Source of the DNA: Acuticoccus sp039034015
Lineage (GTDB): Bacteria > Pseudomonadota > Alphaproteobacteria > Rhizobiales > Amorphaceae
NCBI GenBank assembly: GCA_039034015.1
Contig: JBCCBM010000002.1
Location: 186,001 to 250,000, forward strand
Length of the DNA stretch: 64,000 nucleotides
Direction of reading: 5' to 3'
Positions 24,140 through 32,475 of this stretch are shown here, piece by piece; position 1 is the first letter of the stretch, and the number at the start of each line of letters is the position of its first letter. The translations under genes were made by a program, and so were the position numbers. The notes under the pieces were generated by a model. The model was given only the letters and a program-made list of their open reading frames with translations, had not been told where the DNA came from and did not search any database.

Positions 24140-24880
24140 CTACTCCGGTTTGGTTGGGATGAAATTCTCGAAAATCATTTGGTCGATATGGGGGGCGAGG
24201 GTTTTGGCCTCGGCGGCGGAGCGGACGGTCCAGGCAAGGACCGGGCGCTTTCGGCGCTGGAGGGTGACGAAGGGGTGGGGGAGGGCGGTTGCAAAGTAGC
24301 CGATGAAATCGGGCTTGGTGCGCGGGGTGTGGAGGAGAGCGTCGCGGCCAAAGCGGCTGACGAGGGACCCGGACCGCTCGCCGCCGGCAAGGGCCCCAAG
24401 GGGCGTGTCGGGCAGCGCGCGGCGCAGGAGCGCCAGAAGGTCAGGGTCGAAGGTCATCACGGCCGCGGCGCCGCCATAGGTGTTGAGCGCTTTTGTGACG
24501 GCGGCAACGGCGGCGGCGCGGCCGGGCTCGGTGCGCGGGGATTTCATTTCCAGGAACAGCGCCGCGCGGCCGGCCGTGAGGGCCAGGAGATCGGTGAGGG
24601 AGGCGAGCGTCTCGTCCGCGCCCTTGAGGCGCACCATGCGCGCCTCATCGGTGGTGCGGGCGTCGACGCGGCCGCTCTCCACCGTTGTGCGGTCGAAGGT
24701 GGCATCGTGGGTCACCACGAGGCCGCCATCGCGGGTGAGCTGGAGGTCCACCTCCACCGCAAACCCCGCCGCAATCGCGTCTTCCACCGCACCGAGGGAG
24801 TTTTCTGGCACGCCCTCGCGGTGAAGGCCGCGGTGGGCAATGGGATGGCGTGTGAGCCAGGGCGGCGTGAGCCCGGTTAT
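24140..24880 (-). CDS. Glycerophosphodiester phosphodiesterase (start codon apparently ATA)
   Basis: 246 aa if begun at ATA 24880. Hydrolyses glycerophosphodiesters to glycerol-3-phosphate and an alcohol. The catalytic set is PIAHRGLHREG (HR, residues ~16-17), AVEVDLQLTRDG (Glu and Asp) and VVTHDATFDRTT (second His). The first conventional start in the frame, GTG 24811, comes after the HRG motif and would remove the catalytic His. In-frame upstream there is only ATA 24880, with GGAG 8 nt before it, overlapping the RidA stop as ATAA where related gene pairs would have ATGA. The gene is either translated weakly from ATA or is damaged by one base change. Confidence 0.8.
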   Translation of the reverse strand: MTGLTPPWLTRHPIAHRGLHREGVPENSLGAVEDAIAAGFAVEVDLQLTRDGGLVVTHDATFDRTTVESGRVDARTTDEARMVRLKGADETLASLTDLLALTAGRAALFLEMKSPRTEPGRAAAVAAVTKALNTYGGAAAVMTFDPDLLALLRRALPDTPLGALAGGERSGSLVSRFGRDALLHTPRTKPDFIGYFATALPHPFVTLQRRKRPVLAWTVRSAAEAKTLAPHIDQMIFENFIPTKPE

Positions 24881-25344
24881 GGCGCAATCTCCAACACCGC
24901 TTCCACCTCAACGCCGACGCCAAAGGGGAGGTTGGCAACCCCAATTGCCGCGCGCGCATGGCGACCCGCATCGCCAAACACCTCCACAAAAAGGTCGGAC
25001 GCGCCGTTGATCACTTTGGGGTGGTCGCCAAAATCGGGGGTGGAGTTGACGTAGCCGTTGACCTTGACGACGCGGTTCACCCGGTCGAGGGAGCCAAGCG
25101 TGGTGCGCGCCACCGCCAAAATGTTGAGGGCGCACTGGCGGGCCGCTTTGATCGCATCATCTGTGGACAGCGTGTCGCCGGCGCGGCCGATGTACATGAG
25201 GCCGCCCTCGCCAAAGGGGACTTGGCCGGACACATAAAGAAGGTTGCCGGTGATGACGGCGGGCACGTAGGAGCCTGCCGGGGTCGGCGGGGTTGGCAGG
25301 GTGATGCCGGCGGCCGCAAGGCGCGCGTCAATTGTGTCGGCCAT
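24877..25344 (-). CDS. RidA family (YjgF/UK114) enamine/imine deaminase-like protein
   Basis: 155 aa from ATG 25344, with AGGAGACG upstream. Motifs YVPAVITGNLLYVSGQVPF, ALNILAVARTTLGSLDRVNRVVKVNGYVN and the C-terminal GVANLPFGVGVEVEAVLEI fit the longer alphaproteobacterial RidA branch. In place of the arginine of canonical RidA (CxxxRxAVxxxxLP) it reads GRHARAAIGVANLP, which keeps an Arg at the start. RidA enzymes remove reactive enamines made by PLP enzymes. It overlaps the GDPD reading frame by 4 bp. Confidence 0.9.
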   Translation of the reverse strand: MADTIDARLAAAGITLPTPPTPAGSYVPAVITGNLLYVSGQVPFGEGGLMYIGRAGDTLSTDDAIKAARQCALNILAVARTTLGSLDRVNRVVKVNGYVNSTPDFGDHPKVINGASDLFVEVFGDAGRHARAAIGVANLPFGVGVEVEAVLEIAP

Positions 25345-25474
25345 ATCGTCTCCTGGGGCGCGATGGATGGCCCCGCGATAGCGGGCGCGGGCGGGCACCA
25401 CAAGGCGCCTTCGCTTGACGGCGGGGGCGGATGCGTCTTTGAAGCGCGCACGCTTCTGAAACAAGGGTTTTGTG

Positions 25475-26302
25475 ATGCGGCAATATCTGGCGGCGGGCTG
25501 TCTCGTGTCGATGTCGCTCAGCGGGGCGTGGGCCGACAGCCTGCAACCCCACAAAGCGGTCTATGATCTGACGCTGCGGTCGGCCGAGCCGAGCACCAGC
25601 GTGGTGGCCGCGTCCGGCCGTCTGGTGTTTGAGCTGCAGGGATCGGCCTGCGATGGCTACACAGTCGACTTTCGCAACGTCACCCGCGTGACGGACCGCG
25701 AAGGCGCCCAACGCACCACCGACCTTCGCTCCTCCACCACCGAAACGCTCGCCCCGCCGGTGCTGGTCTTCGACCACGAGACGGTGGTGGACGGGATGGC
25801 ACCTTCCGGCATCAAGGGCCGGGCGGAAAGCCGGGCGGGCGGCGTGGCGGTGGCGGTGGAAGCCCCCAAAGAAACGACGGTCTCGCTGGTGCGGGCAATT
25901 TTTCCCACCGCCCACACCCGGCTCATCCTGGAGGCGGCGGAGGCGGGGGAACGGGTGCTGGAGGCGCGCGTCTTTGATGGGGGCGATGAGGCCGACACCA
26001 TTTATGAGACCGCAACGCTGATTGGCCCGGGGCAAACCGGCCTGCCGCGCGCATCGGTGGGGGAGATGGGCGAGCTTGCCGCGATCCCCAATGTGGAGCG
26101 GCGCACGGTGTGGCGGCTCGTGATCAGCTATTTTGAGGACAATGAGCAGTCCGGCGAGCGGGTGCCGGACTATGAGCTCACCTTTTCGATGCTCGACAAT
26201 GGCATCGCCTACGACGTGGTCTTCGACTACGGCACGTTTGCGATGGAGGGTGAGCTGACCGAACTCATCATGAGCGATAAACCCACCTGCTCCATCGATT
26301 GA
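25475..26302 (+). CDS. EipB-like periplasmic protein (DUF1849)
   Basis: 275 aa from ATG 25475 (AAGGG upstream; GTG 25472 is immediately before it). Signal peptide MRQYLAAGCLVSMSLSGAWA. Motifs LQPHKAVYDLTLRSAEPS, SGRLVFELQGSACDGYTVDF and the C-terminal KPTCSID fit DUF1849/EipB. EipB is a periplasmic beta-spiral protein needed for cell-envelope integrity in Brucella, with a conserved disulfide; both cysteines are present here. Monocistronic, divergent from RidA. Confidence 0.9.
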   Translation: MRQYLAAGCLVSMSLSGAWADSLQPHKAVYDLTLRSAEPSTSVVAASGRLVFELQGSACDGYTVDFRNVTRVTDREGAQRTTDLRSSTTETLAPPVLVFDHETVVDGMAPSGIKGRAESRAGGVAVAVEAPKETTVSLVRAIFPTAHTRLILEAAEAGERVLEARVFDGGDEADTIYETATLIGPGQTGLPRASVGEMGELAAIPNVERRTVWRLVISYFEDNEQSGERVPDYELTFSMLDNGIAYDVVFDYGTFAMEGELTELIMSDKPTCSID

Positions 26303-26333
26303 GCGGCGCGCCGGGTTGCGGCGCGCCCTTCGT

Positions 26334-27356
26334 TCACTTCACGTCGGCCGGCACTTGGCGGTCGGCGGCCGGCGGCAGGAAGCTGCCGTCGAAATAGTCC
26401 GACATTTCGATCTCAATCTCGAGGCCGAACGCCTTGGCGATTTGCGCAGCCGCGGTCTCAAACCGCTCTTCGCTCACCTCGGAGATGCCGTTTTCCATCA
26501 CGCTCGGCGTCAGGATCGAGAGTTCTTTGGCAAGCGCCCAGCGGTCCCGCTCCACATCAAGGTTGACGAGGGGCTCTTGGGCTTTGAGGAGCGCGAGCCC
26601 GCTTTCCGGATCGCTCATCATGTCCTGGAGGCCCTTGATGGTGGCGCGGACAAAACCTTCCACCACCTCAGGATTCTCGGCCGCAAAGCTTTCTTTGACG
26701 ATGAGGCCGGAGGAATAAGGCTGAAGGCCGTATTGGGCGAGGGTGAAGTAGGTGATGTCGTCCCGGTCGATGCCGGCGGCCACAAGGTTCAGGACCGTCG
26801 TGGTGGTGAACCCGAAGACGACCTCGGCGCGGTCTTGGGCAAGCATCGCATCGCGCAGGCTCGGCTCCACGAACATGAATTCGATGCTGTCCGGATCGAT
26901 GCCGTTTTCGGCCGCAAATACTGGCCATGCAAGCACCGTTGCCGCGCTTGCGGTCGCTGAGACCGTTTTGCCGGGGAGGTCCGTCGGCTCAGACACGCCG
27001 TTCTTCTTCAGCGAGATGGCGCCGGTGGGCGACTGATCGTTGATGACGAGAACGGTTTTGACGGCGTTTTCGGGGTTCTCGTTGTTGAACTTGAGGAGGC
27101 CCGTGCCCTCCGCAAAGCCGATGTCATAGGAGCCTGCGGCAATCTTTGCGATGGTGTCGCCAGAGCCATAGCCCCGGTCGATGGTGACGTTGAGGCCCTC
27201 GGCTTCATAGTAGCCCTTGTCGACGGCGATGAGGAACGGGCCGTGCATGGCTTGCCAGGCCCAGTCGAGCACGAACTTGATGTCCGTGTCGGCCTTGGCG
27301 GCGCCCGCGGAAAGGGCGAGCGCGCCGGCCAGCAAAAGTGTTTTGATGTGCTTCAT
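26334..27356 (-). CDS. NMT1/THI5-like ABC substrate-binding protein
   Basis: 340 aa. Signal peptide MKHIKTLLLAGALALSAGAAKA, then IKFVLDWAWQAMHGPFLIAVDKGYYEAEGL and IDRGYGSGDTIAKIAAGSYD, the pattern of SsuA/ThiY/NMT1-type binding proteins. These bring nitrate, sulfonates, taurine, pyrimidine precursors or similar compounds to ABC permeases. No cognate permease or ATPase is adjacent, so it is an orphan in this window. It lies 42 bp downstream of an SDR gene in the same orientation and near a dihydroorotase-like gene, which fits import of a cyclic amide or hydantoin/pyrimidine-like compound, but this is only an inference. Confidence 0.9.
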   Translation of the reverse strand: MKHIKTLLLAGALALSAGAAKADTDIKFVLDWAWQAMHGPFLIAVDKGYYEAEGLNVTIDRGYGSGDTIAKIAAGSYDIGFAEGTGLLKFNNENPENAVKTVLVINDQSPTGAISLKKNGVSEPTDLPGKTVSATASAATVLAWPVFAAENGIDPDSIEFMFVEPSLRDAMLAQDRAEVVFGFTTTTVLNLVAAGIDRDDITYFTLAQYGLQPYSSGLIVKESFAAENPEVVEGFVRATIKGLQDMMSDPESGLALLKAQEPLVNLDVERDRWALAKELSILTPSVMENGISEVSEERFETAAAQIAKAFGLEIEIEMSDYFDGSFLPPAADRQVPADVK

Positions 27357-27398
27357 TCTGGTGCTCCTTGCGTGTGTGGTGCTGCAAGGGGCGGGCCA

Positions 27399-28178
27399 TC
27401 AGATGACCCAGCCGCCGTCCACCGCAATGTCCTGGCCCGTGATTTGCCGGGCGCCTTCGCTCGCCAGAAAGAGCGTTGCGGCGGCCACATCCTCCCCCGT
27501 GGAGACCCGGCGAAGGGCATAGTCCTGCGCGTGTTTTTCCTTCGCGGCGTCAACGCTGATCCCCTGCGCCTTGGCCATGTCGGCGCACACGGTCTCAAAG
27601 CGCGGGCCCTCCACCATGCCCGGGCACACTGAGTTCACGTTGATATTGTGGGGCCCCGCCTCCAGGGCGAACGATTTGGTGAGCCCGCGCATCCCCCATT
27701 TGGACGCCGAGTAGGAGACGCGGCCCGCCCGTCCGCGCAGGCCAAATGTGCCGCCGATGTTGACGATCTTGCCCGTGCGGCGCGCCATCATGTGGGGCAG
27801 GACCGCGCGCATGGTGAGGAAAACGCCGGTGACGTTCAGCGTCATGATGGCGTCAAAATCGTCCGCGGTGGTCGCAACGCCGGACTTGCCGATAGGGCCG
27901 CGGCCGCCCGCAACGTTCACCAGCACATCAATGGTGTTGAAGGTGGAGAGGGTGCCGTCGATGGCGTTTGCGACGGCCGCTTCATCGGTGACATCGCAGG
28001 CAAAGGTTTGGGTTTTGCGGCCCATGGCCTCCGCCTCTGCGGCAACGGGGGCGATGGCGGCCGTGTCCCGCCCGAGCAGCGCAAGGTCAGCGCCCGCCCG
28101 GGCAAAGGCCAGCGTGATGGCCGCGCCCATCCCCTTGGCGGGGCCGGTGATGACGACCGTCTTGCCTGAAAATTCCAA
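27399..28178 (-). CDS. Short-chain dehydrogenase/reductase
   Basis: 259 aa from TTG 28178, chosen because AAGGAGG lies 5 nt upstream; ATG 28214 would add 12 residues without a good site. NAD(P) motif VVITGPAKGMGAAITLAFARAG (TGxxxGxG), NVAGG, and catalytic VSYSASKWGMRGL (YxxxK). C-terminal ITGQDIAVDGGWVI is typical. Substrate unknown. It is probably co-transcribed with the downstream NMT1-type binding protein and divergent from the dihydroorotase-like gene. Confidence 0.92.
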   Translation of the reverse strand: MEFSGKTVVITGPAKGMGAAITLAFARAGADLALLGRDTAAIAPVAAEAEAMGRKTQTFACDVTDEAAVANAIDGTLSTFNTIDVLVNVAGGRGPIGKSGVATTADDFDAIMTLNVTGVFLTMRAVLPHMMARRTGKIVNIGGTFGLRGRAGRVSYSASKWGMRGLTKSFALEAGPHNINVNSVCPGMVEGPRFETVCADMAKAQGISVDAAKEKHAQDYALRRVSTGEDVAAATLFLASEGARQITGQDIAVDGGWVI

Positions 28179-28243
28179 GTCACCCTCCTTGTGTCTTCCC
28201 GCCCGGGCATGCATCGACCGTGCCTGAAACGGGGGAGAGGGCG

Positions 28244-29662
28244 ATGGCGGACCTTTTGATCAAGAACGGGCTTTTGGCGAGCGAGCTTGATGTGGTGGAG
28301 GCCTCCATCGCCATCACCGACGGCAAGGTGAGCGCCATTGGCGCGGCCGCCGACATGCCCGCTGCAAGCGAGGTGGTGGATGCGTCCGGGCTTCACATCC
28401 TCCCCGGCGTCATCGACGTTCACGTCCACTTCCGCGAGCCTGGGATGGACCACAAGGAAGACTGGCACACCGGCACCATGGCCGCCGCCAAGGGCGGAGT
28501 GACCACGGTGTTTGAAATGCCCAACACCGCGCCGCCGGTCTCAGACGTGGCGCGGTTTGAAAAAAAGCGGGCGCTTGCCTCGTCAAAAGCGCTGGTCGAC
28601 TTTGGGCTTTATGGCGTCATCATGGATGACAACCTAGGCGATTTGGCGCCGATGGCCGACGCGGGCGTGATTGGGTACAAGCTCTTTCTGGGCAATACGA
28701 CGGGGAACCTTCCTTGTCCGTCCGACGGTGCGGTGCTTGAAGCGTTTGAGATCATCGCAAAGCTTGGCAAGCGCGTCTCAATCCATGCGGAAAACTCGCC
28801 GATCCTGTTTTGGCGGGAGGCACGGCTGAAGGCGGCCGGGCGCGCGGGGGCGATCGACCATCTGATGTCCCGCACCGATGTGGTGGCGCTCGAGGCGCTG
28901 TCCCGCAGTTGCGTCTTTGCGGAGTGGACGGGCGCGCGCATTCACATCGTGCATGAAAGTTGTGCGCGCAGCGTACCGTACATAAAGTTTTTTAAAGAGC
29001 GCGGCGTCGACCTCACCGTCGAGACATTGCCACAATACTTGACCCTTGCGATCGAAGATGCCGACGGGCCCATGGGCAATATCATGCGCATGAACCCCCC
29101 CATCCGTGAGCGCTGGCAGCAAGGCCCGCTGATGGACGCGCTGAACGGCGGGCTCATCGATATGATCTCCACCGACCACGCCCCGCACCTGCCGTCCGAG
29201 AAGGACAAAGCCGACATTTGGGATGCGGCGTGCGGCTTTCCGGGGCTGGAAAGCCAGCTCCCCATCATGCTCTCTCTGGTGAACGAGGGGGCGATGAGCC
29301 TGCCGCGCTACGTCCAGGTGTCGAGCGCGAATGCGGCGCGGGCCTTCGGTCTTTACGGGCAAAAGGGCGTGCTGCAACCGGGCGCCGATGCGGACATCGT
29401 GCTGGTGGATATGAGGGCGGACTGGCGCTTGTCGGCGGCCGCGCTCGCCTCCAAAGGCAAGGTGTCGCCCTTTGAGGGGCGGCGGGTGACGGCGCGGCCC
29501 GTGGCGACCTTTGTGCGCGGCGCGATGGTGATGCGTGAGGGCGCCATCACGGGCGAGGCGGGGACGGGGCGGCCGGTGCGCCAGGTGATGCCGCCGCCCG
29601 CGCCGCGCAACGTCGACACGCATTTGTCCAACCTTTGTGGGGCATCTCCGGCCCCCGCATAA
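28244..29662 (+). CDS. Dihydroorotase / allantoinase-like amidohydrolase
   Basis: 472 aa from ATG 28244 (GGGGGAGAGGG upstream; GTG 28220 would add 8 residues). A zinc cyclic-amidohydrolase: DVHVHFREPGMDHKED (first metal HxH), VIGYKLFLGNTTGNLP with the lysine that is carbamylated, then HAENSP, HIVHES and STDHAPH as further metal and catalytic residues. It belongs to the dihydroorotase/allantoinase/hydantoinase group; the motif DHKED and length favour allantoinase or a class III dihydroorotase-like enzyme. No other pyrimidine or purine-degradation genes are adjacent. Divergent from the SDR gene with 65 bp between the starts. Confidence 0.88.
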   Translation: MADLLIKNGLLASELDVVEASIAITDGKVSAIGAAADMPAASEVVDASGLHILPGVIDVHVHFREPGMDHKEDWHTGTMAAAKGGVTTVFEMPNTAPPVSDVARFEKKRALASSKALVDFGLYGVIMDDNLGDLAPMADAGVIGYKLFLGNTTGNLPCPSDGAVLEAFEIIAKLGKRVSIHAENSPILFWREARLKAAGRAGAIDHLMSRTDVVALEALSRSCVFAEWTGARIHIVHESCARSVPYIKFFKERGVDLTVETLPQYLTLAIEDADGPMGNIMRMNPPIRERWQQGPLMDALNGGLIDMISTDHAPHLPSEKDKADIWDAACGFPGLESQLPIMLSLVNEGAMSLPRYVQVSSANAARAFGLYGQKGVLQPGADADIVLVDMRADWRLSAAALASKGKVSPFEGRRVTARPVATFVRGAMVMREGAITGEAGTGRPVRQVMPPPAPRNVDTHLSNLCGASPAPA

Positions 29663-29820
29663 ATATGCGGCAGGCGGCTGTCACACGATTGACAACGCCG
29701 CCGCCTTCACGACACGTTCGGGGCAAGACCGGCCAAAGAGCCGGACTGAGGAAACGGCTGCGGACGCTCGTGCCCCCTTTGGGCGCGCGAATTTTCGCGG
29801 CCCAAGGGAGGAGCCACCCT

Positions 29821-31173
29821 ATGACCATCGCCCTGCGCCGCGGCGCGTCCACGCTTGCCATTGCCGCGGCCCTGTGCGCCGTCAGCGCCGCTGCAAGCGC
29901 TGACACCATCCGCTTCTGGACCACCGAGGAGCAGCCCGAGCGCCTCGCCCTCCAAAAAGAGATGGCGGCCGCGTTCACCGAAGCATCCGGCCACACGGTC
30001 GACGTGATCCCGGTGACGGAGAGCGATCTTGGCACCCGCGCCACCGCCGCCTTTGCTGCTGGCGATCTGCCTGACGTCATCTACCACACGCTCCAATACG
30101 TGCTCCCCTGGGCCGAAGACGGCATCCTCGACGTTGAGACCAACAACGATATCATCGAAGAGCTGGGCCGCGACACCTTTGCCAGCGGCGCGCTCCAGAT
30201 GGCCGACTTTGACGGCATCACCGCCGCCGTCCCCGTGGATGGGTGGACGCAGATGATCGTCTACCGCAAAGACCTGTTTGACGCTGCCGGCCTTGAGGCG
30301 CCCACCTCCTACGCGGCCGTGGAAGCCGCGCTTGAAGCGCTCCACAACCCGCCCGAGCTTTACGGTTTCGTCGCCGCCACCAAGGTGGACGAAAACTTCA
30401 TGAGCCAAGTGCTGGAGCATGTCTTCCTCGCCAACGGCGTCTCGCCGGTGAACGATGATGGCTTTGCCCCGCTCGACGAAGCGGCCACCACGGAAGTTCT
30501 GGAGTTCTACAAGGCAATTGCCGAAGCCTCCCCCCCGGGTGACCTTTATTGGCAGCAGTCTCGCGAGCTTTACTTTGCGGGCAAGGCGGCGATGATCATC
30601 TGGTCGCCCTTTATCCTTGACGAGATGGCCGGCCTTCGCGATTCCGCCCCCGTCACCATCAACGATGACCCGACGAGCCGCGAACTGGCCAGCAACACCG
30701 GGATCGTGACGCGCTTCTCCGGCCCGTCCAACCCCGATGGCGCCGCCTGGGGCGACGTGCGCTACTTTGGCGTCACCGCCGACGCCAACACCGATGTCGC
30801 CATGGAGTTCGTCGAGTTCGCCATGAGCGAGGGCTATGAAGCAACGCTCTCCATCGCGCCGGAGGGCAAGTTCCCAGTGCGCCGCGGTGATGAGAGCGAC
30901 CCCGAGCGCTTCGTCAAAGTGTGGGAAACGTTGCCGGTGGGCGTCGATCGCAAAGCCCCGCTGACGGAGCTTTACGCGGCCGAGACCATTGCCGACATCG
31001 TCTCCGGTCTCGACACCGCCGCGCGCTGGGGCGTGGAAGAGGGCCAGCTCGCGCTCGCCTCAAAGATCATCAACAGCCAGGACATCAACCGCCTCGTCCG
31101 CCAGTATTTGGACGGTGAGCGGGACGCTGCGGGCACCGTCGCAGCGATAAACGACGCCCTGTCGAAAATCTAA
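29821..31173 (+). CDS. Carbohydrate ABC transporter substrate-binding protein
   Basis: 450 aa from ATG 29821 (GGGAGGAG upstream). Signal peptide to about residue 28 (AVSAAASA). Family 1 sugar-binding protein pattern: RFWTTEEQPERLALQKEMAA, GDLPDVIYHTLQYVLPWAEDG, IVYRKDLFDAAGLEAPTSYA and AGKAAMIIWSPFILDEM. First gene of a five-gene import operon (31189-36026). The 158 bp upstream should carry the promoter; I could not single out convincing hexamers. Confidence 0.92.
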   Translation: MTIALRRGASTLAIAAALCAVSAAASADTIRFWTTEEQPERLALQKEMAAAFTEASGHTVDVIPVTESDLGTRATAAFAAGDLPDVIYHTLQYVLPWAEDGILDVETNNDIIEELGRDTFASGALQMADFDGITAAVPVDGWTQMIVYRKDLFDAAGLEAPTSYAAVEAALEALHNPPELYGFVAATKVDENFMSQVLEHVFLANGVSPVNDDGFAPLDEAATTEVLEFYKAIAEASPPGDLYWQQSRELYFAGKAAMIIWSPFILDEMAGLRDSAPVTINDDPTSRELASNTGIVTRFSGPSNPDGAAWGDVRYFGVTADANTDVAMEFVEFAMSEGYEATLSIAPEGKFPVRRGDESDPERFVKVWETLPVGVDRKAPLTELYAAETIADIVSGLDTAARWGVEEGQLALASKIINSQDINRLVRQYLDGERDAAGTVAAINDALSKI

Positions 31174-31188
31174 AGCGAGGCCAGGCGC

Positions 31189-32475
31189 GTGACCGACAAA
31201 CCGCTCATCGACCACGGGGTCGGCCCCATTGCGCGGCGGGAATCGCGCCTCGCCTACACCATGCTCTTGCCGACGGTCGCCATTGTTATGGCGATCGTCC
31301 TCCTCCCCCTCGCCGCCAACATCTGGATCAGTTTTAAGCCGGTCGAGATCGCCGACCTTCGCCCCCCCGCGCTCCTGTCGAACGAGCGCCTGCGGGGTGA
31401 CCTTGAGGCGGTGGGCGATGAGGCGACGATCCAATATCGCCTGCGCAACTCCTCCCGCGAGGTGGCGCTTGGCAACACCAGCTTCACCGATGTGTGGCCG
31501 CAGGGCCTGGAACCCATCGACCTTGACGGCCGGTGCACCCTCTCGGGCGGGACGCTCAGCTGCGTTCTGGGCGACTTTGAGCCCGGCGAGCGCGAAACGC
31601 TCGAAATTGCGGTGCGGGCGACGGCGGCCTATCTCGCCAACCCCATCAACCCTCGCGACACCGACGCCGACACCGTTGCCAGCGCGCCCAACGTGCTCAC
31701 CAACCTAGAGCTGTCGCTGGAGAACTACCGCGCCGTCTTCGACGGTGAGGAGTTTGTCACCGTCATGTGGGTGACGATCGCCTACACCTTCTTCGGCACG
31801 CTGGGCGCCGTGGTCCTGGGCGTTGCCGCCGCGCAGCTTCTCAACCGCGAATTCCGCGGCCGCTCCATCATGCGCGGGCTCTACCTCTTTCCCTACGTGG
31901 CGCCGGTGATTGCGATGGCCTTTACCTGGCTCGTCCTCTTCGACCCGTTTTCCGGCACCATCAACGCCATGATTGTGGCGATGGATGCCTCCGACGGCCC
32001 GGTGAACTTCTTTGGCGAGCGGATGGTGCCGGTCACCGTCTTCGGCCTAGAATTCGGCTTCCCCCTGGCGCTTGCCATGGTGATCGCGTTCGAGGCGTGG
32101 CGCTACTTCCCGCTGTCGTTCCTGTTCATCCTGGCGCGCATGCAGTCGATCCCCACCGATATGTATGAAGCCGCTGACATGGATGGCGCGACGCCGTTCC
32201 AAAAGTTCTTCAGGCTCTCGTTGCCGCAGATCTTTGGCATCTTGGCGGTGCTCTTCCTGCTGCGCTTCATTTGGACGTTCAACAAGTTCGATGACATCTT
32301 CCTGCTCACAGGCGGTGCCGCTGGCACACGAACGCTGACGGTGGACGTCTACTACCAGGGCTTTGCGCTGGGGAACCTTGGCGCGGGTGCGGCTGTCGCG
32401 GTGGTGATCTTCATCATGCTTCTGACCTTTGCGCTGCTTTATTTCCGCGCCTTGCCGAAAGGAGAAGGGTTGTGA
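31189..32475 (+). CDS. Carbohydrate ABC permease (MalF-type) with DUF11-like periplasmic insertion
   Basis: 428 aa, GTG start 15 bp after the binding-protein stop. The first membrane segment (residues ~18-45) is followed by a periplasmic stretch of about 130 residues before the next one (~185). Part of that stretch reads YRLRNSSREVALGNTSFTDV, then WPQGLEPIDLDGRCTL and GDFEPGERETLEIAVRAT. This is the pattern of a DUF11-type immunoglobulin-like domain, with two cysteines (RCTLSGGTLSC) that could form a disulfide. The permease core is normal; the EAA loop is YEAADMDGATPFQKFFRLSLPQIFG. It overlaps the next gene by 4 bp. Confidence 0.9.
   Translation: MTDKPLIDHGVGPIARRESRLAYTMLLPTVAIVMAIVLLPLAANIWISFKPVEIADLRPPALLSNERLRGDLEAVGDEATIQYRLRNSSREVALGNTSFTDVWPQGLEPIDLDGRCTLSGGTLSCVLGDFEPGERETLEIAVRATAAYLANPINPRDTDADTVASAPNVLTNLELSLENYRAVFDGEEFVTVMWVTIAYTFFGTLGAVVLGVAAAQLLNREFRGRSIMRGLYLFPYVAPVIAMAFTWLVLFDPFSGTINAMIVAMDASDGPVNFFGERMVPVTVFGLEFGFPLALAMVIAFEAWRYFPLSFLFILARMQSIPTDMYEAADMDGATPFQKFFRLSLPQIFGILAVLFLLRFIWTFNKFDDIFLLTGGAAGTRTLTVDVYYQGFALGNLGAGAAVAVVIFIMLLTFALLYFRALPKGEGL

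Noticed and set aside
24140..24811. GTG 24811 as the start of the glycerophosphodiesterase.
   Set aside because: It would delete the catalytic HRG motif that is encoded directly upstream in the same frame.
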